Source: Aradus depressus
Lineage: Eukaryota > Arthropoda > Insecta > Hemiptera > Aradidae
Assembly (NCBI GenBank): GCA_963662175.1
Contig: OY759225.1
Coordinates: 6,521,107-6,585,106, forward strand
Reading direction: 5' to 3'
DNA: 64,000 bases
The position numbers and the translations under genes were made by a program. The notes under the pieces were generated by a model, which was given only the letters and a program-made list of their open reading frames with translations, searched no databases and was not told where the DNA came from. Below are positions 34,134 to 46,047 of the stretch, piece after piece. Within the stretch, counting starts at the first letter, position 1, and the number at the start of each line of letters is the position of its first letter.

Positions 34134-37017
34134 ACTGTTACTACTACTACATGTGAAATTCATGACAATCCGATTCATGACAATACGACCAACCGTTAAT
34201 GAGCTAACTCTATATGTATATTTAGCCCCCCCCACAACCCTCCTTCTATTCAAAATTTTGGGCCGTCACACACCTAATATTTCTATTTGACCTTTAGGAA
34301 TACTACATGTGAAGTTTCATGTCAATTCGACCATTAGTTAATGAGTTAGCACTATTTATATACGTAGGCCCCCCTTACAACCCCCCCTCCTGATCAAAAC
34401 TTTGGAACGCCACACACCTTATTTTTCTTTTTGGCCTTCAGGAATACTCCATGTGAAATTTCGTGACAATCCGACCAACCGTTAAAGAGTTAGCTCTATA
34501 TTTATACTTAGGCCCCCCACAACCCCCCCTCCCGTTCAAAACTTTGGGACGCCACACACCTTTTTTTCCTATTTGGCTTTTAAAAATACTACATGTGAAA
34601 TTTCATGACGATTCGCCCATTAGGTAATGAGTTAGCTCTATATTTATACTTAGGCCCCCCAACTACTCCCCCCTCCCGTAAAAAATTTTGAGCCGTCACA
34701 CCGCCTATTTTTCTATTTGGTCTTCAGGAATACTCCATGTGAAATTTCGTGACAATCCGACCAACCGTTAAAGAGTTAGCTCTATATTTATACTTAGGCC
34801 CCCCCACGACCCCCCCTCCCGTTCAAAACTTTGGGGCGCCACACACCTTTTTTTCCTATTTGGCTTTTAAAAATACTACATGTGAAATTTCATGACGATT
34901 CGCCCATTAGTTAATGAGTTAGCTCTATATTTATACTTAGGCCCCCCCAAAACCCCCCCTCCCGTGAAAACTTTTGAGCCGTCACACCGCCAATTTTTTT
35001 ATTTGGTCTTCAGGAATACTACATGTGAAACTTCGTGACAATGCGACCAACTGTTAAAGAGTTAGCTCTATATTTATACTTAGGCCCCCCCACAACCCCC
35101 CCTCCCGTTCAAAACTTTGGGACGCCACACACCTCTTTTACCTATTTGGCTTTTAAAAATACTACATGTGAAATTTCATGACGATTCGCCCATTAGTTAA
35201 TGAGTTAGCTCTATATTTATACTTAGGCCCCCCCACAACCCCCCCTCCCGTTCAAAACTTTGGGACGCCACACACCTTTTTTTCCTATTTGGCTTTTAAA
35301 AATACTACGTGAAATTTCAAGACGATTCGCCCATTAGTTAATGAGTTAGCTCTATATTTATACTTAGGCCCCCCCACAACCCCCCCTCCCGTACAAAACT
35401 TTGGGACGCCACACACCTTTTTTTCCTACTTGGCTTTTAAAAAGACTACGTGTGAAATTTCATGACAATTCGCCCATTAGTTAATGAGTTAGCTCTATAT
35501 TTATACTTAGGCCCCCCCACAACCCCCCCTCCCGTTCAAAACTTTGGGACGCCACACACCTTTTTTTCCTATTTGGCTTTTAAAAATACTACGTGAAATT
35601 TCAAGACGATTCGCCCATTAGTTAATGAGTTAGCTCTATATTTATACTTAGGCCCCCCCACAACCCCCCCTCCCGTACAAAACTTTGGGACGCCACACAC
35701 CTTTTTTTCCTACTTGGCTTTTAAAAAGACTACGTGTGAAATTTCATGACAATTCGCCCATTAGTTAATGAGTTAGCTCTATATTTATACTTAGGCCCCC
35801 CTTACAACCCCCCCTCCCGATCAAAACTTTGGTACGCCACACACCTTTTTCTCTTGTTTGGCTTTTAAAAAGACTGCCTGTAAAATTTCATGACAATTCG
35901 CCCATTAGTTAATGAGTTAGCACTATTTATATACTTAGGCCCCCCTTACAACCCCCCCTCCCAATCAAAATTTTGGGACGCCACATAGCCTATTATTCAA
36001 TCGGGCTCAAAAGAATGCTACATGGGCAGTTTCATAAAAATCCGTCCAGCGGTTTGGGCGTGATGCTGGAACAAACATACATACAAACAAACAAACAAAC
36101 CCCGTTTCAGCTTTATTAATATAAATAGTTAGTACACCCCCCCACAACCCCCCCCCCCCCCCCGTTCAAAACTTTGGGACGCCACACACCTTTTTTCCTA
36201 TTTGGCTTTTAAAAATACTACATGTGAAATTTCATGACGATTCGCCCATTAGTTAATGAGTTAGCTCTATATTTATACTTAGGCCCCCCCACTACCCTCC
36301 CCCCTCCCGTAAAAAATTTTGAGCCGTCACACCGCCTATTTTTCTATTTGGTCTTCAGGAATACTCCATGTGAAATTTCGTGACAATCCGACCAACTGTT
36401 AAAGAGTTAGCTCTATATTTATACTTAGGCCCCCCCACAACCCCCCCTCCCATTCAAAACTTTGGGACGCCACACACCTTTTTTTCCTATTTGGCTTTTC
36501 ATGACGATTCGCCCATTAGTTAATGAGTTAGCTCTATATTTATACTTAGGCCCCCCCACTACCCCCCTCCCGTAAAAAATTTTGAGCCGTCACACCGCCT
36601 ATTTTTTTTATTTGGTCTTCAGGAATACTACATGTGAAACTTCGTGACAATCCGACCAACTGTTAAAGAGTTAGCTCTATATTTATACTTAGGCCCCCCC
36701 ACAACCCCCCCTCCCGTTCAAAACTTTGGGACGCCACACACCTTTTCTTCCTATTTGGCTTTTAAAAATACTACATGTGAAATTTCATGACGATTCGCCC
36801 ATTAGTTCATGAGTTAGCTCTATATTTATACTTAGGCCCCCCCACAACCCCCCCTCCCGTTCAAAACTTTGGGACGCCACACACCTTTTTTTCCTGTTTG
36901 GCTTTTAAAAAGACTACGTGTGAAATTTCATGACAATTTGACCATTAGTTAATGAGTTAGCACTATTTATATACTTAGGCCCCCCTTATAACCCCCCCTC
37001 CCGATCAAAATTTTGGG
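34134..37017 (+). repeat. 143-bp satellite array of U5
   Basis: Starts like U3, then is shorter: only one inner T module (from about 35979) and a local two-fold block repeat at about 35230-35760. No LINE is present, so the LINE was not copied with this unit or entered U3 later. A 16-C run lies near 36150. Confidence 0.88.
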
Positions 37018-37230
37018 ACGCCACATAGCCTATCATTCAATCGGGCTCAAAAGAATGCTACATGGGAAGTTTCATAAAAAACCGTCCAGCGGTTTGGGCG
37101 TGATGCTGGAACAAACATACATACATACATACATACATACATACATACATACATACATACATACATACATACATACATACATACAAACAAACAAACAAAC
37201 AAACCCCGTTTCAGCTTTATTAATATAGAT
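37018..37230 (+). repeat. Terminal module T of U5 with (ATAC)14
   Basis: About 14 ATAC units at 37127-37184, then (AAAC)n and the ATAGAT end. Confidence 0.85.
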
Positions 37231-40200
37231 TATATCACAATGTACACAAGTTTTAATTTGTGTTCATATCTATACATACATCTTTTTTTTTTTGGCATTT
37301 TTCTTCCATAGTGGATCGGTGTCACCATATTTGAAGTCAGTCTGAACGTTGTGCTGACGTTGGCATAATCCGAAACCAGCACACTCTATGGCTCTATCAG
37401 TTAACAAATATTAAATCTATAAACCGTTGAAAAGCAAGAAATTTGAAGAATGGAGTCTACCGAGCTCAGGATCGCCACTTACAAATCTAGCTGAGGCACT
37501 TAGGTCAGATGTTTTAATCGGGAAGTTAAAAATAACTTTGAGCACTTCGTCCTTCGGATGGGACATTAAGCGATGATCCAGGGCTTTTTCGAATGTGAGG
37601 TACTCGATAATGAGACGTATGTTATGTAAATAAACCTGGGTAGGTCAATTTCCACTTAGGTTGAAAGCCTTGAGCACGTCGTCCTTCGGATGGGACTTTC
37701 CGGATATATCTGAATCTGTAGTATCAGTTTTAACAATTATTAAGCCTATAAACCGTTAAATAGCGCGAATTTTTTGAAAAACGTTTTCATTTTGATTTTT
37801 GTGTGGGGTTCAGATAATCCGGTCGTTCTCTATCAGTTTTAACAAATATTAAATCTATAAACCGTTGAAAAGCAAGAAATTTGAAGAATGGAGTCTACCG
37901 AGCTCAGGATCGCCACTTACAAATCTAGCTGAGGCACTTAGGTCAGATGTTTTAATCGGGAAGTTAAAAATAACTTTGAGCACTTCGTCCTTCGGATGGG
38001 ACATTATGCGATGATCCAGGGCTTTTTCGAATGTGAGGTACTCGATAATGAGACGTATGTTATGTAAATAAACCTGGGTAGGTCAATTTCCACTTAGGTT
38101 GAAAGCCTTGAGCACGTCGTCCTTCGGATGGGACTTTCCGGATATATCTGAATCTGTAGTATCAGTTTTAACAATTATTAAGCCTATAAACCGTTAAATA
38201 GCGCGAATTTTTTGAAAAACGTTTTCATTTTGATTTTTGTGTGGGGTTCAGATAATCCGGTCGTTCTCTATCAGTTTTAACAAATATTTAATCTATAAAC
38301 CGTTAAAAAGCGAGAAATTTGAAGAATGGAGTCTACCGAGCTCAGGATCGCCACTTACAAATCTAGCTGAGGCACTTAGGTCAGATGTTTTAATCGGGAA
38401 GTGAAAAATAACTATGAGCACGTCGTCCTTCGGATGGGACTTTAAGCGATGTTCCAGGACTTTTTCGAATGTGAGGTACTCGATAATGAGACGTATGTTA
38501 TGTAAATAAACCTGGGTAGGTGAAATTTCACTTAGGTTGAAAATAGCCTTGAGCACGTCGTCCTTCGGATGGGACTTTCCGGATAAATCTGAATCTGTCG
38601 TATCAGTTTTAACAATTATTAAGCCTATAAACCGTTAAATAGCACAAATTTTTTGAAAAACATTTTTATTTTGATTTTTGTGTAGGATTCAGATAATCCG
38701 GTCGTTCTCTATCAGTTTTAACAAATATTAAATCTATAAACCGTTAAAAAGCGAGAAATTTCAAGAATGGAGTCTACCGAGCTCAGGATCGCCACTTAGA
38801 AATCTAGTTGAGGCACCTAGGTCAGATGTTTCAATCGGGAAGTTGAAAAACACTTTGAGCACGTCGTCCTTCGGATGGGACTTTAAGCGATGTTCCAGGA
38901 CTTTTTCGAATGTGAGGTACTCGATAATGAGACGTATGTTATGTAAATAAACCTGGGTAGGTGAAATATCACTTAGGTTGAAAATAGCCTTGAGCACGTC
39001 GTCCGTCGGATGGGACTTTTCGGATATGTCTGATTCTGTCGTATCAGTTTTAACAGTTATTAAGCCTATAAACCGTTAAATAGCGTGAATTTTTTGAAAA
39101 ACATTTTTATTTTGATTTTTGTGTAGGATTCAGATAATCCGGTCGTTCTCTATCAGTTTTAACAAATATTAAATCTATAAACCGTTAAAAAGCGAGAAAT
39201 TTCAAGAATGGAGTCTACCGAGCTCAGGATCGCCACTTAGAAATCTAGTTGAGGCACTTAGGTCAGATGTTTTAATCGGGAAGCTAAAAATAACTTTGAG
39301 CACGTCGTCCTTCGGATGGGACATTAAGCAATGATCCAGGGCTTTTTCGAATGTGAGGTACTCGATAATGAGACGTATGTTATGTAAATAAACCTGGGTA
39401 GGTCAATTTCCACTTAGGTTGAAAGCCTTGAGCACGTCGTCCTTCGGATGGGACTTTCCGGATATATCTGAATCTGTAGTATCAGTTTTAACAATTATTA
39501 AGCCTATAAACCGTTAAATAGCGCGAATTTTTTGAAAAACGTTTTCATTTTGATTTTTGTGTGGGGTTCAGATAATCCGGTCGTTCTCTATCAGTTTTAA
39601 CAAATATTAAATCTATAAACCGTTGAAAAGCAAGAAATTTGAAGAATGGAGTCTACCGAGCTCAGGATCGCCACTTACAAATCTAGCTGAGGCACTTAGG
39701 TCAGATGTTTTAATCGGGAAGTTAAAAATAACTTTGAGCACTTCGTCCTTCGGATGGGACATTAAGCGATGATCCAGGGCTTTTTCGAATGTGAGGTACT
39801 CGATAATGAGACGTATGTTATGTAAATAAACCTGGGTAGGTCAATTTCCACTTAGGTTGAAAGCCTTGAGCACGTCGTCCTTCGGATGGGACTTTCCGGA
39901 TATATCTGAATCTGTAGTATCAGTTTTAACAATTATTAAGCCTATAAACCGTTAAATAGCGCGAATTTTTTGAAAAACGTTTTCATTTTGATTTTTGTGT
40001 GGGGTTCAGATAATCCGGTCGTTCTCTATCAGTTTTAACAAATATTTAATCTATAAACCGTTAAAAAGCGAGAAATTTGAAGAATGGAGTCTACCGAGCT
40101 CAGGATCGCCACTTACAAATCTAGCTGAGGCACTTAGGTCAGATGTTTTAATCGGGAAGTGAAAAATAACTATGAGCACGTCGTCCTTCGGATGGGACTT

Positions 40201-40937
40201 TAAGCGATGTTCCAGGACTTTTTCGAATGTGAGGTACTCGATAATGAGACGTATGTTATGTAAATAAACCTGGGTAGGTGAAATTTCACTTAGGTTGAAA
40301 ATAGCCTTGAGCACGTCGTCCTTCGGATGGGACTTTCCGGATAAATCTGAATCTGTCGTATCAGTTTTAACAATTATTAAGCCTATAAACCGTTAAATAG
40401 CACAAATTTTTTGAAAAACATTTTTATTTTGATTTTTGTGTAGGATTCAGATAATCCGGTCGTTCTCTATCAGTTTTAACAAATATTAAATCTATAAACC
40501 GTTAAAAAGCGAGAAATTTCAAGAATGGAGTCTACCGAGCTCAGGATCGCCACTTAGAAATCTAGTTGAGGCACCTAGGTCAGATGTTTCAATCGGGAAG
40601 TTGAAAAACACTTTGAGCACGTCGTCCTTCGGATGGGACTTTAAGCGATGTTCCAGGACTTTTTCGAATGTGAGGTACTCGATAATGAGACGTATGTTAT
40701 GTAAATATACCTGGGTAGGTGAAATATCACTTAGGTTGAAAATAGCCTTGAGCACGTCGTCCTTCGGATGGGACTTTCCGGATAAATCTGAATCTCTCGT
40801 ATCAGTTTTAACAATTATTAAGCCTATAAACCGTTAAATAGCGCAAATTTTTTGAAAAACATTTTTATTTTTATTTTTGTGTAGGATTCAGATAATCTGG
40901 TCGTTCTCTATCAGTTTTAACAAATATTAAATCTATA
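37231..40937 (+). repeat. Spacer plus 440-bp satellite array (8 units) with a 1,758-bp four-unit higher-order repeat
   Basis: The longest 440-bp array. A block of four units is repeated: landmarks at 38293 and 38761 recur at 40051 and 40519, exactly 1,758 bp (4 x 439.5) later. The last unit carries GATAATCTGGTCG in place of GATAATCCGGTCG. Confidence 0.9.
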
Positions 40938-41078
40938 GCAGTTATACCCGGCGTTGCCCGGGGAACTTTGATTTTTCTCCCAATATATTCTATAACGCTA
41001 TTCAGTTCCTCGACAGTACATTCATGATGTTATAATTTTCAATTATTCATACGGAATAAGTCCTTCAGCTGTTGTAAC
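40938..41078 (+). repeat. Head module H of unit U6
   Basis: Same module and hairpin as the other heads; begins the last and simplest composite unit. Confidence 0.8.
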
Positions 41079-41866
41079 GCTAGTAAGTTTTTAGGACCCC
41101 TGGGCACCACAGCTAGTATGCGCCTTTCAACGGCGGAAGCCACACCTAGTGAATACTTAGCATCGCTGGACGTCCTAGTCAGTGCGTACTTAAGAACGTT
41201 TGTGACCACAGCTAGTATGTGGCTTGCAACGCTGAGCACCACAGCTAGTACGTAGTAGGGAATGCTGGGCATCATAGCTAGTATGTGCCTTGCGACGGCG
41301 GACCCAACAGCTAGTACGTAGTTAGGAACGCTGGTCACCACAGCTAGTATGTGCCTCGCAACAGCGGACCCCACAGCTAGTACGAAGTTAGGAACGCTGG
41401 GCATCACAGCTATTAAGTGCCTTGCAACAGCGGACCCCACAGCTAGTATGTAGTTAAATACGCTGGGCCCTACAGGTAGTAGGTGCCTTGCAACTGCGAA
41501 CCCCACAGATAGTATGTAGTTAGAACCACAGGGCATCACAGCTAGTATGAGTTTTGCAACGGCGGACCCCACAGCTAGTACCTACGAGTGAAATACGCTG
41601 GGCCACACTGCTAGCGCCTTGCAACAGCAGACCCCACAGCTAGTACGTAATTAGAAACGCTGGGCATTACAGCTAGTAAATGTCTTATAGGTGCCTTGCA
41701 ACAGCGAACCCCACAGCCAGTACATAGTTAGGAACGCTGGGGCTGAGCACTACAGCTAGTAAGTACCTTGCAACAGCGGACCCCACAGCTTGTACGATAT
41801 TAGGAACGCTGGACATCACAGCTAGTAAATGTCTTGCAACAGTGAACCCCACAGCGAATACATAGT
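41079..41866 (+). repeat. 66-bp satellite array of U6
   Basis: About 12 monomers in an order not identical to U1-U5; ends AATACATAGTTACTACTACT, joining the 143-bp array. Confidence 0.88.
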
Positions 41867-43283
41867 TACTACTACTACATGTGAAATTCATGACAATCCG
41901 ATTCATGACAATACGACCAACCGTTAATGAGCTAACTCTATATGTATATTTAGCCCCCCCCCCCCCCCACAACCCTCCTTCCTGTTCAAAATTTTGGGCC
42001 GTCACACACCTAATATTTCTATTTGACCTTTAGGAATACTACATGTGAAATTTCATGACAATGCGACCAACTGTTAAAGAGTTAGCTCTATATTTATACT
42101 TAGGCCCCCCCACAACCCCCCCTCCCGTTCAAAACTTTGGGACGCCACACACCTTATTTTTCTATTTGGCCTTCAGGAATACTCCATGTGAAATTTCGTG
42201 ACTATCCGACCAACCGTTAAAGAATTAGCTCTATATTTATACTTAGGCCCCCCCACAACCCCCCCTCCCGTTCAAAACTTCGGGACACCACACACCTTTT
42301 TTTCCTATTTGGCTTTTAAAAATACTACGTGAAATTTCATGACGATTCGCCCATTAGTTAATGAGTTAGCTCTATATTTATACTTAGGCCCCCCCACAAC
42401 CCCCCCTCCCGATCAAAATTTTGGGACGCCACACACCTCTTTTTCCTATTTGGCTTTTAAAAATACTACATGTGAAATTTCATGACGATTCGCCCATTAG
42501 TTAATGAGTTAGCTCTATATTTATACTTAGGCCCCCCCACTACCCCCCCTCCCGTAAAAAATTTTGAGCCGTCACACCGCCTATTTTTTTATTTGGTCTT
42601 CAGGAATACTACATGTGAAACTTCGTGACAATGCGACCAACTGTTAAAGAGTTAGCTCTATATTTATACTTAGGCCCCCCCACAACCCCCCCTCCCGTTC
42701 AAAACTTTGGGACGCCACACACCTTATTTTTCTATTTGGCCTTCAGGAATACTCCATGTGAAATTTCGTGACAATCCGACCAACCGTTAAAGAATTAGCT
42801 CTATATTTATACTTAGGCCCCCCCACAACCCCCCCTTCCCGTTCAAAACTTCGGGACACCACACACCTTTTTTTCCTATTTGGCTTTTAAAAATACTACG
42901 TGAAATTTCATGACGATTCGCCCATTAGTTAATGAGTTAGCTCTATATTTATACTTAGGCCCCCCCACAACCCCCCCTCCCGATCAAAATTTTGGGACGC
43001 CCCACACCTCTTTTTCCTATTTGGCTTTTAAAAATACTACATGTGAAATTTCATGACGATTCGCCCATTAGTTAATGAGTTAGCTCTATATTTATACTTA
43101 GGCCCCCCCACAACCCCCCCTCCCGTTCAAAACTTTGGGACGCCACACACCTTTTTTTCCTGTTTGGCTTTTAAAAAGACTACGTGTGAAATTTCATGAC
43201 AATTCGACCATTAGTTAATGTGTTAGCACTATTTATATACTTAGGCCCCCCTTACAACCCCCCCTCCCGTTCAAACTTTTGGG
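41867..43283 (+). repeat. 143-bp satellite array of U6
   Basis: About ten monomers; a roughly 600-bp block (about 42040-42640) is repeated once with small changes. The last array before unique DNA. Confidence 0.88.
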
Positions 43284-43420
43284 ACGCCACATAGCCTATT
43301 ATTCAATCGGGCTCAAAAGAATGCTACATGTGAAGTTTCATGAAGATCCGTCCAGCCGTTTGGGCGTGATGCTGGAACAAACATACAAACAAACCCCGTT
43401 TCAGCTTTATTTATATAGAT
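43284..43420 (+). repeat. Terminal module T of U6, least expanded, right end of the satellite domain
   Basis: TGAAGTTTCATGAAGATCCG replaces the variant forms seen in U1-U5, and the microsatellite is a single ATAC followed by AAAC units. Ends CTTTATTTATATAGAT, after which unrelated AT-rich DNA begins. This may be closest to the ancestral end of the composite element. Confidence 0.82.
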
Positions 43421-43443
43421 TAATAATCTTAATGTGTGTACAT

Positions 43444-43979
43444 TAGGGTGGAACGAAAATGGCCTTTTAAAATTTTTTTTTAGTTATTAGTTTGGTAATA
43501 GTGGAGAAATGTTGCCTTTTAAGTTCAAAAAGAATATAAAAAAAATTGGTTGCAATACTACAACATCTTGAGGTGCCGCAAAGAGCTTAAAGTTTGTAAA
43601 AAAATTGAAAAATTTTAAACTTTGATAAATTATTTTTTATGAATTTCTCGTACATATAATGTTACAAAAGATGGTTTTAAATACATATATAAGCATTAGA
43701 ATTGGAAAAAATTATTAATTATAAAATATAATAAAAATAAAAAATATTTTGTAATGTCAAATTTTGTATTTCTTACTTCTGTATCCTTAATGATTACAAA
43801 TGTTACAGCTGCAAAATGTTTGTTTCTACTTCATTGCCACATTAAACTGGTCCTTGCGGCACCTCAAGACCTACTCCAATATTTTTCATATTTTTAATTT
43901 ATCTTATTTACACTAAAAGGCAACTTTTCCGCGCTATTGCAAATTAAAAATCAAAAGGTGATTTTTTCGTTCCACCCTA
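43444..43979 (+). mobile_element. hAT-type non-autonomous DNA element (MITE), 536 bp
   Basis: Terminal inverted repeats start TAGGGTGGAACGAAAA on both ends and continue imperfectly inward for tens of bases (GTTGCCTTTTA is shared by both arms). The element is flanked by a perfect 8-bp duplication, GTGTACAT (43436-43443 and 43980-43987). Eight-base duplications and TAGGG/CAGGG termini are typical of the hAT superfamily. An inner perfect 15-bp inverted repeat, CTTGAGGTGCCGCAA, lies at 43567-43581 and 43854-43868. No transposase is present. Confidence 0.9.
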
Positions 43980-43987
43980 GTGTACAT

Positions 43988-44784
43988 GTTTCATGGAATT
44001 TCATGTTTTCCAACCCACAATCCACAGTAATAAAGTAATTTCACGTCTATGTGTGGTCACGATAGCTCCTAAGAGAATTTGTATGTGTCCAATTTTGTAT
44101 GTGTATCCGGAATTCTATAAGGTCAACAAACTGTAATAACTACCAGAAGAAGGAATGTAGTAGCGACATGGATAAAAGAGGGCCTAAATCAGCAAACAGG
44201 TGGATAGCAAAAACATTGCCGGAAGATTCACGCCTCCAGAGCTTCGGTGCGCAGTCCTTAGGCGAAGTGAGCCTCACTGCGCATGAGGACTGGCTCCCCT
44301 CGGCCGGGTTTTGCCCTTGCCCTTGTTTGCCGTTTGCCCCACAGCTAGGCCTCCTATTGATTGCCCTCTCAGGGTATTCACCCCGCTCGATAGACTTAAG
44401 ACATCCACCTTTACCCTCTCCGACCTTGTAACACTACCACAACCCTTCAGTCCCGTCTAGTATTACTGGCGTCGCCGCCTCACTGCACTGTCACCCAGAA
44501 ATGCAATCAATACATCATTATTTGTAACTCGATATAGGTAATTATAATAGGATAATATCGATTCCTATAGATTTTGTTTTTTTCTGGGAGACAGCAAAGC
44601 CTGAAAAAAAATGAAAATAGCATTCTTCTAAGTACGCTCTTAACATCCTTAATGCGTTCCTTGCTGTATATGGCCCTCAAACAGCTAAATCAACTAGAGG
44701 GAAAGGAAAACATGAACTTTCCAAAATCATACCGAAGAGCTGGCTGATTGGTCTGTTGGATCTTTACCAAGGCGAGGTACCGGT
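43988..44784. other. Unassigned DNA with a GC-rich island
   Basis: Mostly AT-rich, with a GC-rich island at about 44215-44510 (TTGCCCTTGCCCTTGTTTGC, CTCTCAGGGTATTCACCCCG). A 110-codon frame (44099-44431) crosses it but shows no recognisable domain. It could be a piece of an unrecognised mobile element; no gene is claimed. Confidence 0.4.
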
Positions 44785-45115
44785 CCCCGGACTTAACGAA
44801 CGTGCGAACCAAGTTCAGAACATCATGTTTGCCCTCCCGGAGTGCCCCAAGGTAAGATACTCATTCTACAATGGGTTCCTGACGATCTCTTCCTCAACGA
44901 ACGTCCGAACCAACTCAGGAACATCCTGTTTGCCCTCGCGGAGAGCCCCAAGGTCGGGTACTCATTCTCCGATGGATTCCTGACGATCTCTTCCTCAATG
45001 AACTTGCGAACCAACTCGGGAACATCCTGTTTCCCCTCGCGGAGAGCCCCAAGGTCAGGTACTCATCCTCCGATTGGTTCCTGATGATCTCTTCTTCAAC
45101 GAATCCTTCCCTTGC
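44785..45115 (+). repeat. 101-bp minisatellite, about 3.3 copies, with coding-like minus strand
   Basis: Copies of GAACATCCTGTTTGCCCTCG and CTCTTCCTCAACGAA recur every 101-102 bp (landmark AACGAA or AATGAA at 44795, 44896, 44997 and 45098). On the minus strand each copy reads as a charged segment (LREGKQDVPELVRKFIEEE) of 34 codons, but the 101-bp period shifts frame at the same place in every copy. It resembles a duplicated, broken coding fragment. Product unknown. Confidence 0.75.
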
Positions 45116-45174
45116 CTTTGTCGATTGATCTTGTCAATGTTTTGTTTTCATCTGAAACGCGAAGATCTGAAGAA

Positions 45175-45345
45175 AAATGTAATCTAAGGCTATAATTATT
45201 ATTATTCAACTCATTTATGTTGAATTCTACGATTTAATATTGGTTGATATGTATAATTTATAAGCTATTTTGATGTACAAAATTATAATACGTATCTAAT
45301 TATATATGGTTTAACGAAAATAAATATAATTATTGTTTTGAGGGT
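45175..45345 (+). repeat. 3'UTR-like repeat, copy 1
   Basis: TTTAATATTGGTTGATATG, TTATAAGCTATTTTGATGTA and TGGTTTAACGAAAATAAATA match the segment at 54165-54270. The A-rich end suggests the 3' tail of a LINE, but no coding sequence remains. Confidence 0.5.
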
Positions 45346-45921
45346 CCTCCTATTTCAATAAAAATGTATCCAAAATATTTGTAAGTCTGAGGCCGAGTAT
45401 CGTGTTACACACAATCAAACTCGGATACAGGCAAGACAATCCTTGGCTCGACCAATAACACTTGACTTCAGTGTTTCTGTTGATCCTACTAAGGTAGTGT
45501 TTGACAACATTAAGATGGCAATGACGTCATACCGTTATAAAGTCTAGAGGGCCACTGACCTAATCGATACTCTGTCTGAAGTCGTCTGTATAGATCCACT
45601 TTCTCTCCAGTCTGACTCGTCCACATAACATCATCAAATAGTATGTTTATACTTCTCCAAGTATATGAAGTCTTGGGGACGTTATGAAATTGGTCAAAAA
45701 TTTGAAATTGAGTTTTCACCGGAATTTCATGTTTATCGAAACTTCCAATATTTCCTAATGATGTGTAAACATCTCAGCTCTCCATAGAGGCTATGTCAGT
45801 CTCGTTGATGGGCATGTGTAAGTTTGTGTGTGTCGGATGGTTGTGCGCGCAGCGCATACACAAACAACTACACACTTATTTATCTGCGAGTTGTTTTTGA
45901 GCATTTCTACGTTCATGGAAT
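45346..45921. other. No gene recognised
   Basis: Mixed-composition sequence. A 69-codon minus-strand frame at 45510-45719 has no recognisable domain. Confidence 0.4.
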
Positions 45922-46047
45922 AAGAAAGTGTGTAATATAAATAAGTATGTCCACCACCAAGAAATGTGTAATATAAATAAGTATGTCCACCACCAAGAAA
46001 TGTGTAATATAAATAAGTATGTCCACCACCAAGAAATGTGTAATATA
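45922..46047 (+). repeat. 36-bp tandem repeat, 3.5 copies
   Basis: The unit AAGAAATGTGTAATATAAAT plus AAGTATGTCCACCACC is repeated three times (the first copy is 37 bp), then a partial copy. Nearly identical copies indicate a recent origin. Confidence 0.95.

Noticed and set aside
44099..44431. 110-codon plus-strand frame in a GC-rich island
   Set aside because: No domain, no splice or promoter context, and composition alone can explain the open frame.
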